A DNA stretch of 64,000 bases from Anaerobaca lacustris (GTDB lineage Bacteria > Planctomycetota > Phycisphaerae > Sedimentisphaerales > Anaerobacaceae): assembly GCF_030012215.1 (NCBI RefSeq), contig NZ_JASCXX010000022.1, positions 1-64,000 of the forward strand. The letters run 5' to 3'. Under the pieces are notes generated by a model. That model saw nothing but the letters and a program-made list of their open reading frames with translations, was not told the origin of the DNA and ran no database searches. Made by a program: the position numbers and the translations under genes. Below are positions 45,986-57,146 of this stretch, in pieces; position 1 is the first letter of the stretch; each line of letters starts with the position of its first letter.

Positions 45986-47773
45986 ATGGTTCATCGCAGA
46001 GTGACAGTCTATCCTCTCATTGTGCTGCTCGGAGCCTTGTCTGCCGCAGTTGCATGTGGCGGTGAGTTTCTGGTCTTCGACGAGGTCTTCACGTTTGACG
46101 AGAGTCTGAACGGGTTCAAGTGGTTCATGCCGCCCGCGAATGCGCCGAGGGACTGGACGAACCCCGACGACTACGAGAACGGGCAGGTGTACACCCGCTT
46201 TGAGATCGTCAGCCAGCCGACGAATGCCGCCAGCAAGCTCCAGTTTGGCATCTGGCAGGACGGCGGCAAGCGCGAGACGATGAGCCCCCACTGCGAGTTG
46301 CACGGGCCCGGTGTCGTCACGCACCGTGCGTCGCCCGCCACGTGGTGGGAACTCGATCCCAACCATCCCGTCGACTTCTCGCGCATTGCCGACTTCCTGC
46401 ACTGCGGCATCGCCGTCTGGTCCAGCGAGCCTCTGGGCTACATCAGCACGTGGAACCCCAATCCCCAGGTCTGGGCCAACCGGCACAAGTACTTTCCGAT
46501 GAAGGTCCGCGCGACCGTCGTCGCCGTCTCGGCAGACGGGCAATTCTCCGGCTGGGACCACTGGCTGGGCGCCGGTTCATCCGGACGGCCGATGTTCGGA
46601 TTCAAGCACCACTTCATTCGCGCAGAGATGCCCACCGACGACTGGTTCCACTCGGTGATCCTGGCCGATCTCGACGGGGACGGCGATCTGGACTATGCAA
46701 TTGCCTCGGCCCGCAAGCCCCACCGCGTGGAGAACAATTTCTACTGGTATGAATATCGGGGCCCTGACGATTGGGTCGAGCACCTGATCGGATCCATGAG
46801 CGAGACGCAGCAGGCGGCGGCGATCATGGATGTTGACGGCGATGGATGGCCGGACGTCATCTCGGGCAACCACTGGTACAGGAACCCGGGCGATCCGAAG
46901 AACAAGCGGTTCACCGCCCATCGCTATCGGAACCTCGACGCCGGCTTTCACGATGTGGCGGTGGCGGATATCAACGGAGACGGCCGCCTCGACATCATCA
47001 CCCTGTCCGAAGACCACGGCTGCTACTGGTACGAGCAGCCCGAGCCTGCGTCGATTCACGAACTCTGGACGGAACGGCAGATCATCCCCGCCGAGAACTG
47101 CCCCCACGGAAGCTTCGGCCCCGAAGGTATCGGCGACCTCGACGGCGACGGCGACAATGACATCGTCCTGGGTGACCGGTGGGCCGAGAACAAGGACGCC
47201 GGCGTCTCCTGGGTGTTCCACCCGCTGCCCTTCGGACGCTGGACCGTGCCGACCTGGGGCGGCCCTGCCATCCTCGCGACCCGAAGCGTCATCCGTGACA
47301 TGGACGGTGACGGTCACAACGACATCGTCATCGCCGAGTGCGACGTGCCCGACTGCGTGGTGGCCGTCCTGTACAACGAAGACGGCAAAGGCACGTCCTG
47401 GCGCAAGGTCCTGCTGCCGCAGACCGCGCCGGGACGACGGGGCTCGCTGCACAGCCTGCGCGTGGCGGATTTCAACCTGGACGACAGGTTGGACATCCTG
47501 GCCATCGAGCAGGAGGACTGCCGAGACCAGGGGCCGATGCCACCGCCCCGCTGGTTCATCTGGGAAGACACCACCGGCGTCTGGACCGAGCACGTGATTC
47601 TCGACATCAACCTCGGCGGCCATGAGGCGTGGATCGGTGACGTCGACGGGGACGGGGACATCGACATCGTCTCCAAGACTTGGCGCAGCGGCATCTATCC
47701 CGACAGCGCCAACGCCGGCAAGGCCCACGCCGATTTTCTCGAGAACCGGGCGATCGTCAGGCCGGGTAAATAA
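45986..47773 (+). CDS. Secreted FG-GAP/VCBS-repeat protein
   Basis: About 595 residues from the ATG at 45986 (AAGGA upstream); another in-frame ATG lies at 45965. A signal peptide leads to AAVACGGE, which could be a weak lipobox. The N-terminal ~230 residues are unassigned. About seven FG-GAP-type repeats follow, each with a calcium-binding DxDxDG-like motif (DLDGDGDLDYAIA, DVDGDGWPDVI, DINGDGRLDII, DLDGDGDNDIV, DMDGDGHNDIV, DFNLDDRLDIL, DVDGDGDIDIV), forming a beta-propeller. It is likely a surface protein that binds ligands or polysaccharide, cotranscribed with the beta-helix gene. Confidence 0.75.
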   Translation: MVHRRVTVYPLIVLLGALSAAVACGGEFLVFDEVFTFDESLNGFKWFMPPANAPRDWTNPDDYENGQVYTRFEIVSQPTNAASKLQFGIWQDGGKRETMSPHCELHGPGVVTHRASPATWWELDPNHPVDFSRIADFLHCGIAVWSSEPLGYISTWNPNPQVWANRHKYFPMKVRATVVAVSADGQFSGWDHWLGAGSSGRPMFGFKHHFIRAEMPTDDWFHSVILADLDGDGDLDYAIASARKPHRVENNFYWYEYRGPDDWVEHLIGSMSETQQAAAIMDVDGDGWPDVISGNHWYRNPGDPKNKRFTAHRYRNLDAGFHDVAVADINGDGRLDIITLSEDHGCYWYEQPEPASIHELWTERQIIPAENCPHGSFGPEGIGDLDGDGDNDIVLGDRWAENKDAGVSWVFHPLPFGRWTVPTWGGPAILATRSVIRDMDGDGHNDIVIAECDVPDCVVAVLYNEDGKGTSWRKVLLPQTAPGRRGSLHSLRVADFNLDDRLDILAIEQEDCRDQGPMPPPRWFIWEDTTGVWTEHVILDINLGGHEAWIGDVDGDGDIDIVSKTWRSGIYPDSANAGKAHADFLENRAIVRPGK

Positions 47774-47798
47774 CGTAGGTCTTCATAGGTCGTGCAGA

Positions 47799-49262
47799 TC
47801 ACGGCGCGGGGGTCTTGCCATTGGCCAGAGCGGCGTCAACGGTGCGGTATCCGACGAAGTCTTCCGCGCGAATCAGGATGGCTTGCGGCGCGTCGATGGG
47901 ATAGAAGTACCGTCCCCGCCTGCTGGCGACGAACCTCGCGTCGCCCGGATCGATCTGTCGGACCCAACTGAACGCCGGAGGATCGTCCCAGTCCGGCTGG
48001 ACGTACGTGGGAACGGACGACGCGGGCAGGACACCGAGGTTCTCCGGCGCATCGGGAAAGCGCCTCGCCAGGTTTGCCGGGTCGGGAGCCGCCTTTCCAC
48101 CGAGTCTTCCTGCCAAGCCATAAAGGCCGGCCAGAACCAGGATCAACGCAACGACGGCGATTCCGGCGCCGATCGCAATTCGCCGCCTCCAGGTGAGGGG
48201 CGTTTCCTGTGGCCGTTGCTCCAATGCCGCCGCGATCTGCGTGCCGATTGCGGAGTCAGCCACGCCGGAGCCCATCAGTTCGCGAAGCAGACTGGAGGCG
48301 CCCGAACTGAGCATTCCCGACTCCACCACCGAACCGGAGATGGCTTCGGCCCGAAGTGCTGAACTCATCTCCCCGGCCGCCGGTCTGTCGGCCGGAGACT
48401 TGGCCAGGGTTCGCGCCACCAGCGTCGCCAGACTCTGCGAACAATTCGGCAGATAGGTCCGCAGATCCGGCACCGGCGCCTTGACGTGCTGCTTGAGGAC
48501 CTCTTCGAGGCTCTTGCCGGTGTACGGCGCACGGCCGGTCAGCGCACAGAACAGCGTCGTGCCCAGACTGTAGACGTCGATCGCGGGCGTCTGTTCCCGC
48601 CGGAGGATCATCTCAGGGGCCATGAACAGAGGAGATCCCACCGCGCTGTGCGTGAAATGGAACGGATCGTTGGGATCGTCCACGTGAACCAGTCCGAAAT
48701 CCGTGACCTTGCACCGCCCCTGCCGCGTGAGCATCAGGTTGGTCGGTTTGATGTCCCGGTGGAGAATCCCCATCTCGTGAGCCACCGCCAGCGCCGCAGC
48801 CGCGTCGGCAAGGAAGGCGCAAGCCTTGTGGGCCGGCAGCGGCCCGGCCGCTTTGATCGCCTGGGCGAGATTGCCGCCTTCCAGCATCTCCATCGCGATG
48901 TACCACCAGCCGTCGTGCTGGTTGATCTCGTAGACGTGCACCACATTCGGATGATCGATCTGGGCGGCCGAGCGGGCCTCACGGAAGAACTGATCGACGC
49001 GCTTGGCGGCATCGATCCCCGGCAGGCGCTTGCACAGCACCTTCAGCGCGACGATGCGCTGAAGGTTGATGTCGCGGGCCTGGATGACCCGACCCATCTT
49101 GCCTTCACCGATCAATCGAAGCAGCTTGAAATGCCCGAGCACCTTGCCCGCCCAAGGCGGTTGCCGGGGCGATCCGGACGGTGCGCCTGCCTTCATCGCC
49201 TGGGGCTCGACGATCTGCGTCTCGCCCGCCACGAGACTTGCTTCGAATTGGGCGTCGTCCAT
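47799..49262 (-). CDS. Membrane-anchored Ser/Thr protein kinase
   Basis: Protein of 487 residues. A Hanks-type kinase domain spans about 45-310: glycine loop IGEGKMGRV, Lys74, catalytic HRDIKPTN (Asp170), DFG (188-190) and APE. A membrane helix (about 361-385) leads to an extracytoplasmic tail of about 100 residues with aromatic-rich text (VQPDWDDPPAFSWV). It probably phosphorylates cytoplasmic targets in response to an outside signal. Start chosen at ATG 49262 with GAGG upstream; ATG 49289, directly abutting the upstream stop, is possible. Confidence 0.88.
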   Translation of the reverse strand: MDDAQFEASLVAGETQIVEPQAMKAGAPSGSPRQPPWAGKVLGHFKLLRLIGEGKMGRVIQARDINLQRIVALKVLCKRLPGIDAAKRVDQFFREARSAAQIDHPNVVHVYEINQHDGWWYIAMEMLEGGNLAQAIKAAGPLPAHKACAFLADAAAALAVAHEMGILHRDIKPTNLMLTRQGRCKVTDFGLVHVDDPNDPFHFTHSAVGSPLFMAPEMILRREQTPAIDVYSLGTTLFCALTGRAPYTGKSLEEVLKQHVKAPVPDLRTYLPNCSQSLATLVARTLAKSPADRPAAGEMSSALRAEAISGSVVESGMLSSGASSLLRELMGSGVADSAIGTQIAAALEQRPQETPLTWRRRIAIGAGIAVVALILVLAGLYGLAGRLGGKAAPDPANLARRFPDAPENLGVLPASSVPTYVQPDWDDPPAFSWVRQIDPGDARFVASRRGRYFYPIDAPQAILIRAEDFVGYRTVDAALANGKTPAP

Positions 49263-49289
49263 GACGCCTCGCTCATCTCTTCCTGTCAT

Positions 49290-50459
49290 CTATCTGTCCC
49301 GATGGCCGACGTCGACGCCGGTGAAGTAGAGAATCGTAATCACACTCTGCTGCTGCTGCGGCCGCCCTTCGCTGACGTCTCCTTCGTCCGATCCGACGGC
49401 GATGAACCGCGTCGGGCCCAGCCGACACACCGCCTCCACCTTCATGTCGGGAAATCGGGCGAACAAGATGGGGCGGTCCAGCTTGTGCCCGCTCCACCAG
49501 AACAGGGCGCTGTCGAGCGTGTTGGGCGGGAATGCCTGGTCTTTGCTCCGCTTGGGCCCGGCGCTCTTGCCGGCGGCGATCAGATAGCCTTTGGTCAAGG
49601 GGTCCCAGGCCAGATCGCTCACGCCCCGGTCCCCCAGATCGATCGCAAAGAGGTCCACCAGACGGAACCGGCTCGGATCGCGGGCATCGAACGCCTCGTC
49701 CACGCCCTCGACGACCGCCATCAGCGCGTGGGAACCCAGCAACGGGTTTCGCATCCCCAGCAGCACACGCCGACCATCCGGCATGAAACACATGCCCTCG
49801 ACGTTGCCCCAGCGATAGGTGTTCCTGTCGCCTCCGGAGAACTCCGCATGGAATGTGCGATAGGCCTCGATGCCAACGGCCTCGAAATGTTCGTTGATCA
49901 GATCGCGGACCTTCCCCGCGCTGAGGACCACCGGCCGTGCGACCCGGGCGGGATCGAGATCGCGCAGGGCCATCCGCAGCATGTGCCGCCGTTTCGGCAG
50001 AGGCAGCTCATCGGGATCGTTGCTCAGCGAGCACAGCACGTAGACGATCGGCTCGCCGCGACGGCCGACTCGCACCGTGAGAGACTCGGCGTCATCGAGC
50101 AATTCCTGCTCGTTTCCGATCACCACGTGGGCCGTCGGCATGCCAATCGTCATGTGACGAAGGTCGATCGGGCAGGTGAAGAGGGCCAGCCCGTGACGGT
50201 CGCTGGCCAGGATCAAGCGCCCGTCGGCCCAGGCCATGCCGCTGCACTCCAAGGGCTTCTCTTCCGTCTGCTGGGAGGAAACGGGCGCGGAGATGGTGAT
50301 GTCCCTCTGTGCGACAACCGGCGGCTCGACGACGCCGAAGTAGACCTCCGCAACGCGGTCGGCCCCTTCGTATGCCGTCACAACCCCGGCGCATACCACA
50401 ACCGCATCAAACAGAAGACAGCAACCCACCCACAAGAAATGCCTTCGTCGCGCGAGCAT
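49290..50459 (-). CDS. Exported beta-propeller-like protein (DUF3616-like)
   Basis: About 389 residues from the ATG at 50459 (GAAGG upstream). A hydrophobic signal segment (FLWVGCCLLFDAVVVCAGVV) precedes repeated beta-strand tracts such as LECSGMAWADGRLILASDRHG, NVEGMCFMPDGRRVLLGMRNPL and GVSDLAWDPLTKGYLIAAG, which recall DUF3616/esterase-like propellers. It lies immediately upstream of the kinase gene with no gap and may sense or act with it. The fold is inferred; no enzyme residues were recognised. Confidence 0.65.
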   Translation of the reverse strand: MLARRRHFLWVGCCLLFDAVVVCAGVVTAYEGADRVAEVYFGVVEPPVVAQRDITISAPVSSQQTEEKPLECSGMAWADGRLILASDRHGLALFTCPIDLRHMTIGMPTAHVVIGNEQELLDDAESLTVRVGRRGEPIVYVLCSLSNDPDELPLPKRRHMLRMALRDLDPARVARPVVLSAGKVRDLINEHFEAVGIEAYRTFHAEFSGGDRNTYRWGNVEGMCFMPDGRRVLLGMRNPLLGSHALMAVVEGVDEAFDARDPSRFRLVDLFAIDLGDRGVSDLAWDPLTKGYLIAAGKSAGPKRSKDQAFPPNTLDSALFWWSGHKLDRPILFARFPDMKVEAVCRLGPTRFIAVGSDEGDVSEGRPQQQQSVITILYFTGVDVGHRDR

Positions 50460-50718
50460 AATGGCCTTCGCGTTTGCAGGCCGAGCAACCGTCGGCTCCA
50501 GGCCCTCGAATGCGCCGACCGCCGCCCTCGGCAAAGCCGATGGAACGCGGGCAATCGGCCACCACAATCCAGGGTACGTTCAGGCGGTCCGCAAGTCAAT
50601 GCGCGATCGGCATTTTCCCCGCACGCACCTGCACCCTCTTCGTCCTCCAACGTGTCCTCGACGGAATCGGCGCTGAGCCGGCAGGCCCAGTCGCATGTTC
50701 CCTGGCGAGGCGTCACCG

Positions 50719-51195
50719 TCAGTCGCCCGTATGCGGAACCTGCCTGGGGTCGGCGCCCTGCTCGAGGGCCTCGATCTTGCGAATCCGCCGCTCGGCCCGC
50801 TCGCGCTTCGCGAAACCGGTCTCCAGCCAGACCTCGACGATCCTGCGAAGGACCGTCTCATTCACCAACTCGCCCGGCAGACACAGGACGTTCGCATCGA
50901 AGTGAAGCCTGGCGGTATGTGCATCAAGCTCGTCGTTGCAGCGTGCGGCGCGGATTCCCTTGAGCTTGTTGGCCGACATGTCCATTTCCATACCCGTTGC
51001 GCCCAGCAGGATCGCGGTGTCCACATCGTTCTCGGCCACCCGCGTTGCGGCGGCATGGGCGAAGTCCGGGAAATCCACCGTCCCCTCACCCTCCGGACCC
51101 AGATCGACGAAATCATGTCCCTGCTGCTCGATGGTCGCCTTGACGCAGCCGACTCGTCCACGACCCCGGTGATCGTACGCTACCGCCACTTTCAC
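50719..51195 (-). CDS. RpiB/LacAB-family sugar-phosphate isomerase-like protein
   Basis: Protein of 158 residues starting with GTG at 51195, with GGGAGG 6 nt upstream. AVAYDHRGRG and SANKLKGIRAARCND match RpiB, which interconverts ribose 5-phosphate and ribulose 5-phosphate. The active-site strip normally reads CGTGIGMSIAANK; here it is GATGMEMDMSANK, so the catalytic Cys and the oxyanion-hole Ser are replaced. The first aromatic and His/Asp (YDHRG) remain. The protein may have a shifted mechanism, a different substrate or no activity. Nearest confident label is family membership. Confidence 0.75.
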   Translation of the reverse strand: MKVAVAYDHRGRGRVGCVKATIEQQGHDFVDLGPEGEGTVDFPDFAHAAATRVAENDVDTAILLGATGMEMDMSANKLKGIRAARCNDELDAHTARLHFDANVLCLPGELVNETVLRRIVEVWLETGFAKRERAERRIRKIEALEQGADPRQVPHTGD

Positions 51196-51317
51196 TACTG
51201 CCTCCCTTCTAAGCCCCCCCAGCCGGACTATCCTGACACGGACACACACCCCCTACGGGCCCTACGAACCGATATAGGGATTGTTCTGCCGAAGACGCAG
51301 GATGGCGGCCCGATGAT

Positions 51318-52025
51318 TCACCCGGCGGCGGCCTCGTCGGGCGGCAGCGCCCTGGCCTGCCTCGCGATCGTCCAGATGCACCGCGAACGGGCTTTGGCTC
51401 TCTGGTAAGCGCGGACGCGGAAACAACGCACGTGCAGACCCTCGCAACGAATGCGCCGTTCGAACCGCGCATCGGTGTCGACCGACCAGATCGCCAGGCA
51501 ACCGCCCTTGCGAAGGGCCCGCATCGCCGCACTGATGCCCGTCGGGCCGTAGAGCCCGTCGTTGCCGGCATAGGTCATCGCGCCCGGCCCGTTGTCCACA
51601 TCGAGCAGAATGGCATCGAAGGCCGCCTCCGACCGGCGAATCACGGCCGCGACATCGCACGATTCGACCGTGACCCTGTCGTCGCGCAGGGGATGGTTCG
51701 CCAGTTCGCCGAGGAACTGGCGGTTCCACTGGACGACCTGCGGCATCAATTCGGCCACGACGACCCGGGCCTCGGCCGGCAGCAGGTCAAGCGTCCGGCG
51801 CAACGTATAGCCCATGCCCAGCCCGCCGATCAGCACTGCCGGCCGGGGTTTGTGCCTGATCTTATCGCATCCCAATCGGGCCAGTTCCAACTCCGACTCG
51901 TGCTCCCGGCTGGTCATCAGTTGCCGGCCGTCCACCGTGAGAAAGAAGTCGCCGTCGTGGCCGGACAAGACCATCTTTCTGCCGTCGGGGGTCGCCGTCG
52001 AGGCCAGCACAACACTGGGTTTCAT
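51318..52025 (-). CDS. Spermidine-synthase-like methyltransferase-fold protein
   Basis: Protein of 235 residues with a Rossmann core: AVLIGGLGMGYTLRRTLDLL (glycine loop), VVVAELMPQVVQWN, VTVESCDVAAVI and FDAILLDVDNGPG. This is the spermidine/spermine-synthase family without its full N-terminal beta domain. The aminopropyl-transferase Asp residues are not obviously conserved, so a methyltransferase or other role is possible. The ATG at 52025 follows GAAGGGATG. Confidence 0.65.
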   Translation of the reverse strand: MKPSVVLASTATPDGRKMVLSGHDGDFFLTVDGRQLMTSREHESELELARLGCDKIRHKPRPAVLIGGLGMGYTLRRTLDLLPAEARVVVAELMPQVVQWNRQFLGELANHPLRDDRVTVESCDVAAVIRRSEAAFDAILLDVDNGPGAMTYAGNDGLYGPTGISAAMRALRKGGCLAIWSVDTDARFERRIRCEGLHVRCFRVRAYQRAKARSRCIWTIARQARALPPDEAAAG

Positions 52026-52279
52026 ATCGACACATCCCTTCCCAAGCCCCTCTTCTGTCCGCATCTCGGCCCGGCCATCGACCGAGGCCCGTGCCGGGCA
52101 AAGATTCGATCCCCATTGTCGGTCATCGCGGGCAACTCGCAAAGCCCCGTGTGGGGAAAATCCGAGACGTATGCCTGTGCCCGGACGCTGGGTTTGGGTT
52201 TTCTCCGTTGCAGACGGTGCGGCCATCCGTTATATTCCTACCGTTCAATAGTCTGGGGCAAATTGAAGGAATGGGCGAC

Positions 52280-53074
52280 ATGGACAATGGACGGTCGATC
52301 GGGTTTGTCTGCACGTTGATTCTCACGTTGGTTGCGCTGTCGGGGTGCTATGAGCCCGAGCCAAGGCCTCGCGTCATCGGCGAGGACCGGCCCGTGGCCA
52401 TGCCCGCACCGCAGTCGGTGCCGCGATACCGTCTGCTCGGCCGGTCCGTCCAGGGCCGGGCCATCACCGCCCAGGTTCTGGGCGACGGGATCGACACCAC
52501 GCTGGTCATTGCGACGATTCACGGCAACGAGCCGGCGGGGACCCCTCTGGTCAAGAGACTCGCCGATCACCTGATGACCAACCAGAACCTTCTGGCCGGC
52601 CGTACCATCGTCATCATCCCTGTCGCCAATCCCGACGGCCTGGCCGCCGGGACGCGGGAGAACATTCGCGGCGTTGACCTGAACCGCAACTTCGAGGCCA
52701 GCAACCGTGTCAACACCGCCTCGAACGGACATCAGCCGCTCTCCGAGCCGGAGAGCCGTGCCGTCTACGCCGCGATCCAGGAATTCAGCCCGGACCGGAT
52801 TCTCAGCATCCACCAGCCGCTCAGTTGTATCGACTATGACGGACCGGGCAAGGCGCTGGCGGCCGCCATCGCCGCCGCTTGCCGACTGCCGGTCAAAAAG
52901 CTCGGGGCCATGCCTGGTTCGCTGGGCTCCTATACGGGCGAAGAGCTGGGGATCCCGACCATCACCGTGGAACTGCCCGCGGCCGCCACCAACCTCAGTG
53001 AGGACGCCCTGTGGGCCCGATATGGGCAGGCCATGATCGTGGGCATTACCTACTCTCTGCCCGCCTCGAAGTAG
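52280..53074 (+). CDS. M14-type carboxypeptidase lipoprotein, MpaA-like
   Basis: About 264 residues. MDNGRSIGFVCTLILTLVALSGC is a lipoprotein signal with lipobox LSGC; the ATG at 52280 has GAAGGA about 9 nt upstream. Zinc ligands appear in HGNE and in the later SIHQP, with GVDLNRNF and TITVELP also typical of M14 metallopeptidases such as the murein peptide amidase MpaA. It may trim cell-wall peptides on the periplasmic side. It is 33 bp upstream of uvrB. Confidence 0.8.
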   Translation: MDNGRSIGFVCTLILTLVALSGCYEPEPRPRVIGEDRPVAMPAPQSVPRYRLLGRSVQGRAITAQVLGDGIDTTLVIATIHGNEPAGTPLVKRLADHLMTNQNLLAGRTIVIIPVANPDGLAAGTRENIRGVDLNRNFEASNRVNTASNGHQPLSEPESRAVYAAIQEFSPDRILSIHQPLSCIDYDGPGKALAAAIAAACRLPVKKLGAMPGSLGSYTGEELGIPTITVELPAAATNLSEDALWARYGQAMIVGITYSLPASK

Positions 53075-53107
53075 CCGCCGCCCTCCGTCGGCAATGGTCT
53101 CTCGACT

Positions 53108-55153
<2,046 letters not shown>

Positions 55154-55209
55154 ATGTACAGGGCCCGCCGTCCAACCGGCATGGTGTGGCCCGACAAGGC
55201 AGGGAAGAA

Positions 55210-56082
55210 ATGAAGAAACTCAACATCGCGCAGGCACAGCCCCTGATCCGGATGGCCATCGAAGAGGACCTCGGACCCGGCGACGTGACGACGGAGCTGT
55301 TGTTTCCCGACAGCTCGACCGCCCAGGCCACCATCGTATCGCGTGAGGAAATCGTCGTCTGCGGCATCCCCGTCCTCAAGGAGATCCTACGACAGTACGA
55401 TCCGCGACTGACCCTGACGCCTCACGTCAGAGACGGCCAGTCGGCCCACGTGGGAAGCAAGCTGGCCACGATCGAGGGACCGCTACGGGCCCTCCTCAGC
55501 GCCGAGCGCGTCCTGCTGAACTTCCTCCAGCGTCTCAGCGGGATCGCCACAACCACAAACAAATACGTCCGCGCCATTCGCGGCACCAAGGCCAAGATCT
55601 ACGACACGCGCAAGACGCTTCCCGGCTGGCGTCTGCTGGAGAAGTACGCCGTGCGCTGCGGCGGAGGCTACAACCACCGCCTCGGACTCTACGACGGCAT
55701 TCTCATCAAGGACAACCACCTGGCCGAGTTGGGCAAGAATCTCTCCACGAGACTGCGGCGGGTGGTGGAAGATGCCAAGAACAGGAAGGGACTCTCGTTC
55801 GTCGCCGTCGAAGTGGACCACGTGGACCATCAGTTGAATCACGTCCTGAAGATTCCGGGCATCGACATCGTCCTGCTGGACAACATGGGCCAGTGGCAGC
55901 TCAAGCACGCGGTCCGGATGCGCGACGAGATGTGCGGCAAGGGCAACAAGCCGCTGCTGGAGGCGTCCGGCAACATCACGCTGGACAACGTCTCGGCGAT
56001 TGCGCAATGCGGCGTGGACCGCATCGCCATCGGCGCGATCACCCACTCGGCCACTGCCGTCGATATCGGACTGGACAGATAA
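55210..56082 (+). CDS. nadC: Quinolinate phosphoribosyltransferase
   Basis: About 290 residues. Makes nicotinate mononucleotide from quinolinate and PRPP in NAD synthesis. EEDLGPGDVTTELL, ERVLLNFLQRLSGIAT, YDTRKTLPGWRLLEKYAVRCGGG and LEASGNITLDNV are all family signatures. The ATG at 55210 is chosen over 55186 because the usual N-terminus begins here. It is followed after 9 bp by birA. Confidence 0.95.
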   Translation: MKKLNIAQAQPLIRMAIEEDLGPGDVTTELLFPDSSTAQATIVSREEIVVCGIPVLKEILRQYDPRLTLTPHVRDGQSAHVGSKLATIEGPLRALLSAERVLLNFLQRLSGIATTTNKYVRAIRGTKAKIYDTRKTLPGWRLLEKYAVRCGGGYNHRLGLYDGILIKDNHLAELGKNLSTRLRRVVEDAKNRKGLSFVAVEVDHVDHQLNHVLKIPGIDIVLLDNMGQWQLKHAVRMRDEMCGKGNKPLLEASGNITLDNVSAIAQCGVDRIAIGAITHSATAVDIGLDR

Positions 56083-56091
56083 GCGATCCCC

Positions 56092-56928
56092 ATGTCACGC
56101 GACGACCGGCTCGACCCGGATAAGATAGCCGCCAAGCTCAAGACCACGCGAGTCGGACGGAAAGTCGTCGTCCACGAGCGAACGGCCAGCACGAACGACG
56201 TCGCCGCCGAGTACGCCCGCAACCCCGAAAACGACGGGCTCGTGGTCTTCGCCGAGGAGCAGACCGCCGGACGGGGCCGCACCGGCGCCGTATGGCAAAG
56301 TCCGTACGGCGAGAGCCTGCTGTTCTCCGTGTTGCTGATCGACGGCACGCTGGCGAACGAAATGTTGTCGCTGACCTGCGCCGTGGCCGTCGCCGAGGCC
56401 CTGGGCGACGTCGGCGGCCACCACGCCCGAATCAAGTGGCCCAACGACATTCTCCTTGCCGGTCGGAAAGTGAGCGGCATCCTCCTCGAATCGAAGCGCG
56501 TATCTCGACCGCCCAGGAATTCGTGCGATTCCTCACGAGATACGAAACACGAGATACGAGATACGACCCTCATCGGAATCGGGATCAACTGCCATCAGAC
56601 CGTCGAGTCGTTCCCGCCGGAGCTGCGCGGGTTCGCCACCAGCCTGGATCTCGTCGCCGGCGCCCGCTGCGACCGCATCACGCTGGCCCGCCGCACCTTG
56701 ACCTCGTTGGACCAATGGCTGCGGACCGCCGAGAAAGACGAGGGGCGAGTCATCGAGATCTGGGGCCGCCTGAGCACGCAACTGGCCCAGCGATTGACGC
56801 TCTGCTGCAACGGACGAACCTCCACCGGCCACTGCATCGGGATCGACCCCGTCAACGGCCTGATCCTCCAACTCGACCGGGGCGGCGTCCGCATGTTCGA
56901 CGCCGCCCACACCACGATCCTCAAGTAA
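56092..56928 (+). CDS. birA: Biotin-[acetyl-CoA carboxylase] ligase with a repeat insertion
   Basis: Protein of 278 residues attaching biotin to its carrier domain. ERTASTNDVA, the biotin loop GRGRTGAVW, IKWPNDILL and GIGIN are present, and the start lacks the DNA-binding domain of E. coli BirA. Between GILLESK and TLIGIGIN about 23 residues (136-158) are encoded by a DNA repeat containing three copies of CGAGATACGA, an insertion not seen in the family. The 69-bp insert keeps the frame, so the protein may still fold with an extra loop. A C-terminal repressor-like domain is visible. Confidence 0.9.
   Translation: MSRDDRLDPDKIAAKLKTTRVGRKVVVHERTASTNDVAAEYARNPENDGLVVFAEEQTAGRGRTGAVWQSPYGESLLFSVLLIDGTLANEMLSLTCAVAVAEALGDVGGHHARIKWPNDILLAGRKVSGILLESKRVSRPPRNSCDSSRDTKHEIRDTTLIGIGINCHQTVESFPPELRGFATSLDLVAGARCDRITLARRTLTSLDQWLRTAEKDEGRVIEIWGRLSTQLAQRLTLCCNGRTSTGHCIGIDPVNGLILQLDRGGVRMFDAAHTTILK
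56497..56565 (+). repeat. In-frame palindromic/direct repeat inside birA
   Basis: CGTATCTCG at 56499-56507 is inverted relative to three direct copies of CGAGATACGA at 56536-56545, 56550-56559 and 56557-56566. The 69 bp corresponds to residues 136-158 of BirA and is flanked on both sides by family-conserved sequence, so it appears to have been inserted. Confidence 0.8.
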
Positions 56929-57006
56929 TCCCGCCCGCGGCAAAGCCGCGGGGCATTGATGGTCGATTTTTAACGATTGATGATTAAGGTAAGGCCATGT
57001 CCTCTT

Positions 57007-57128
57007 TGTCATGCTGAGCGGATCGCAGCGTAGTCGAAGCATCTGGCCAGAGACTATGCGCCCCTCCCATTCGCGGCCAGATTCCTCCGCTGCGGCCTGC
57101 CTTCGGCAGTCCTCCGGTCGGAATGACA
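57007..57128. repeat. Imperfect palindromic element, family A
   Basis: A 122-bp element with terminal TGTCAT...ATGACA and inner ATCTGGCC...GGCCAGAT inverted pairs, plus a small CTGCC-TTC-GGCAG hairpin. It begins TGTCATGCTGAGCGGATCGC and resembles short interspersed repeats seen in many bacterial genomes. It carries no gene and lies between birA and the prepilin gene. Confidence 0.75.
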
Positions 57129-57146
57129 ATCGGTGGCGCGTTCATC

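Noticed and set aside
56534-56566. CRISPR-like repetition in birA
   Set aside because: The copies are 10 bp and overlap or lie only a few bp apart, with no spacers; it is a simple repeat insertion.
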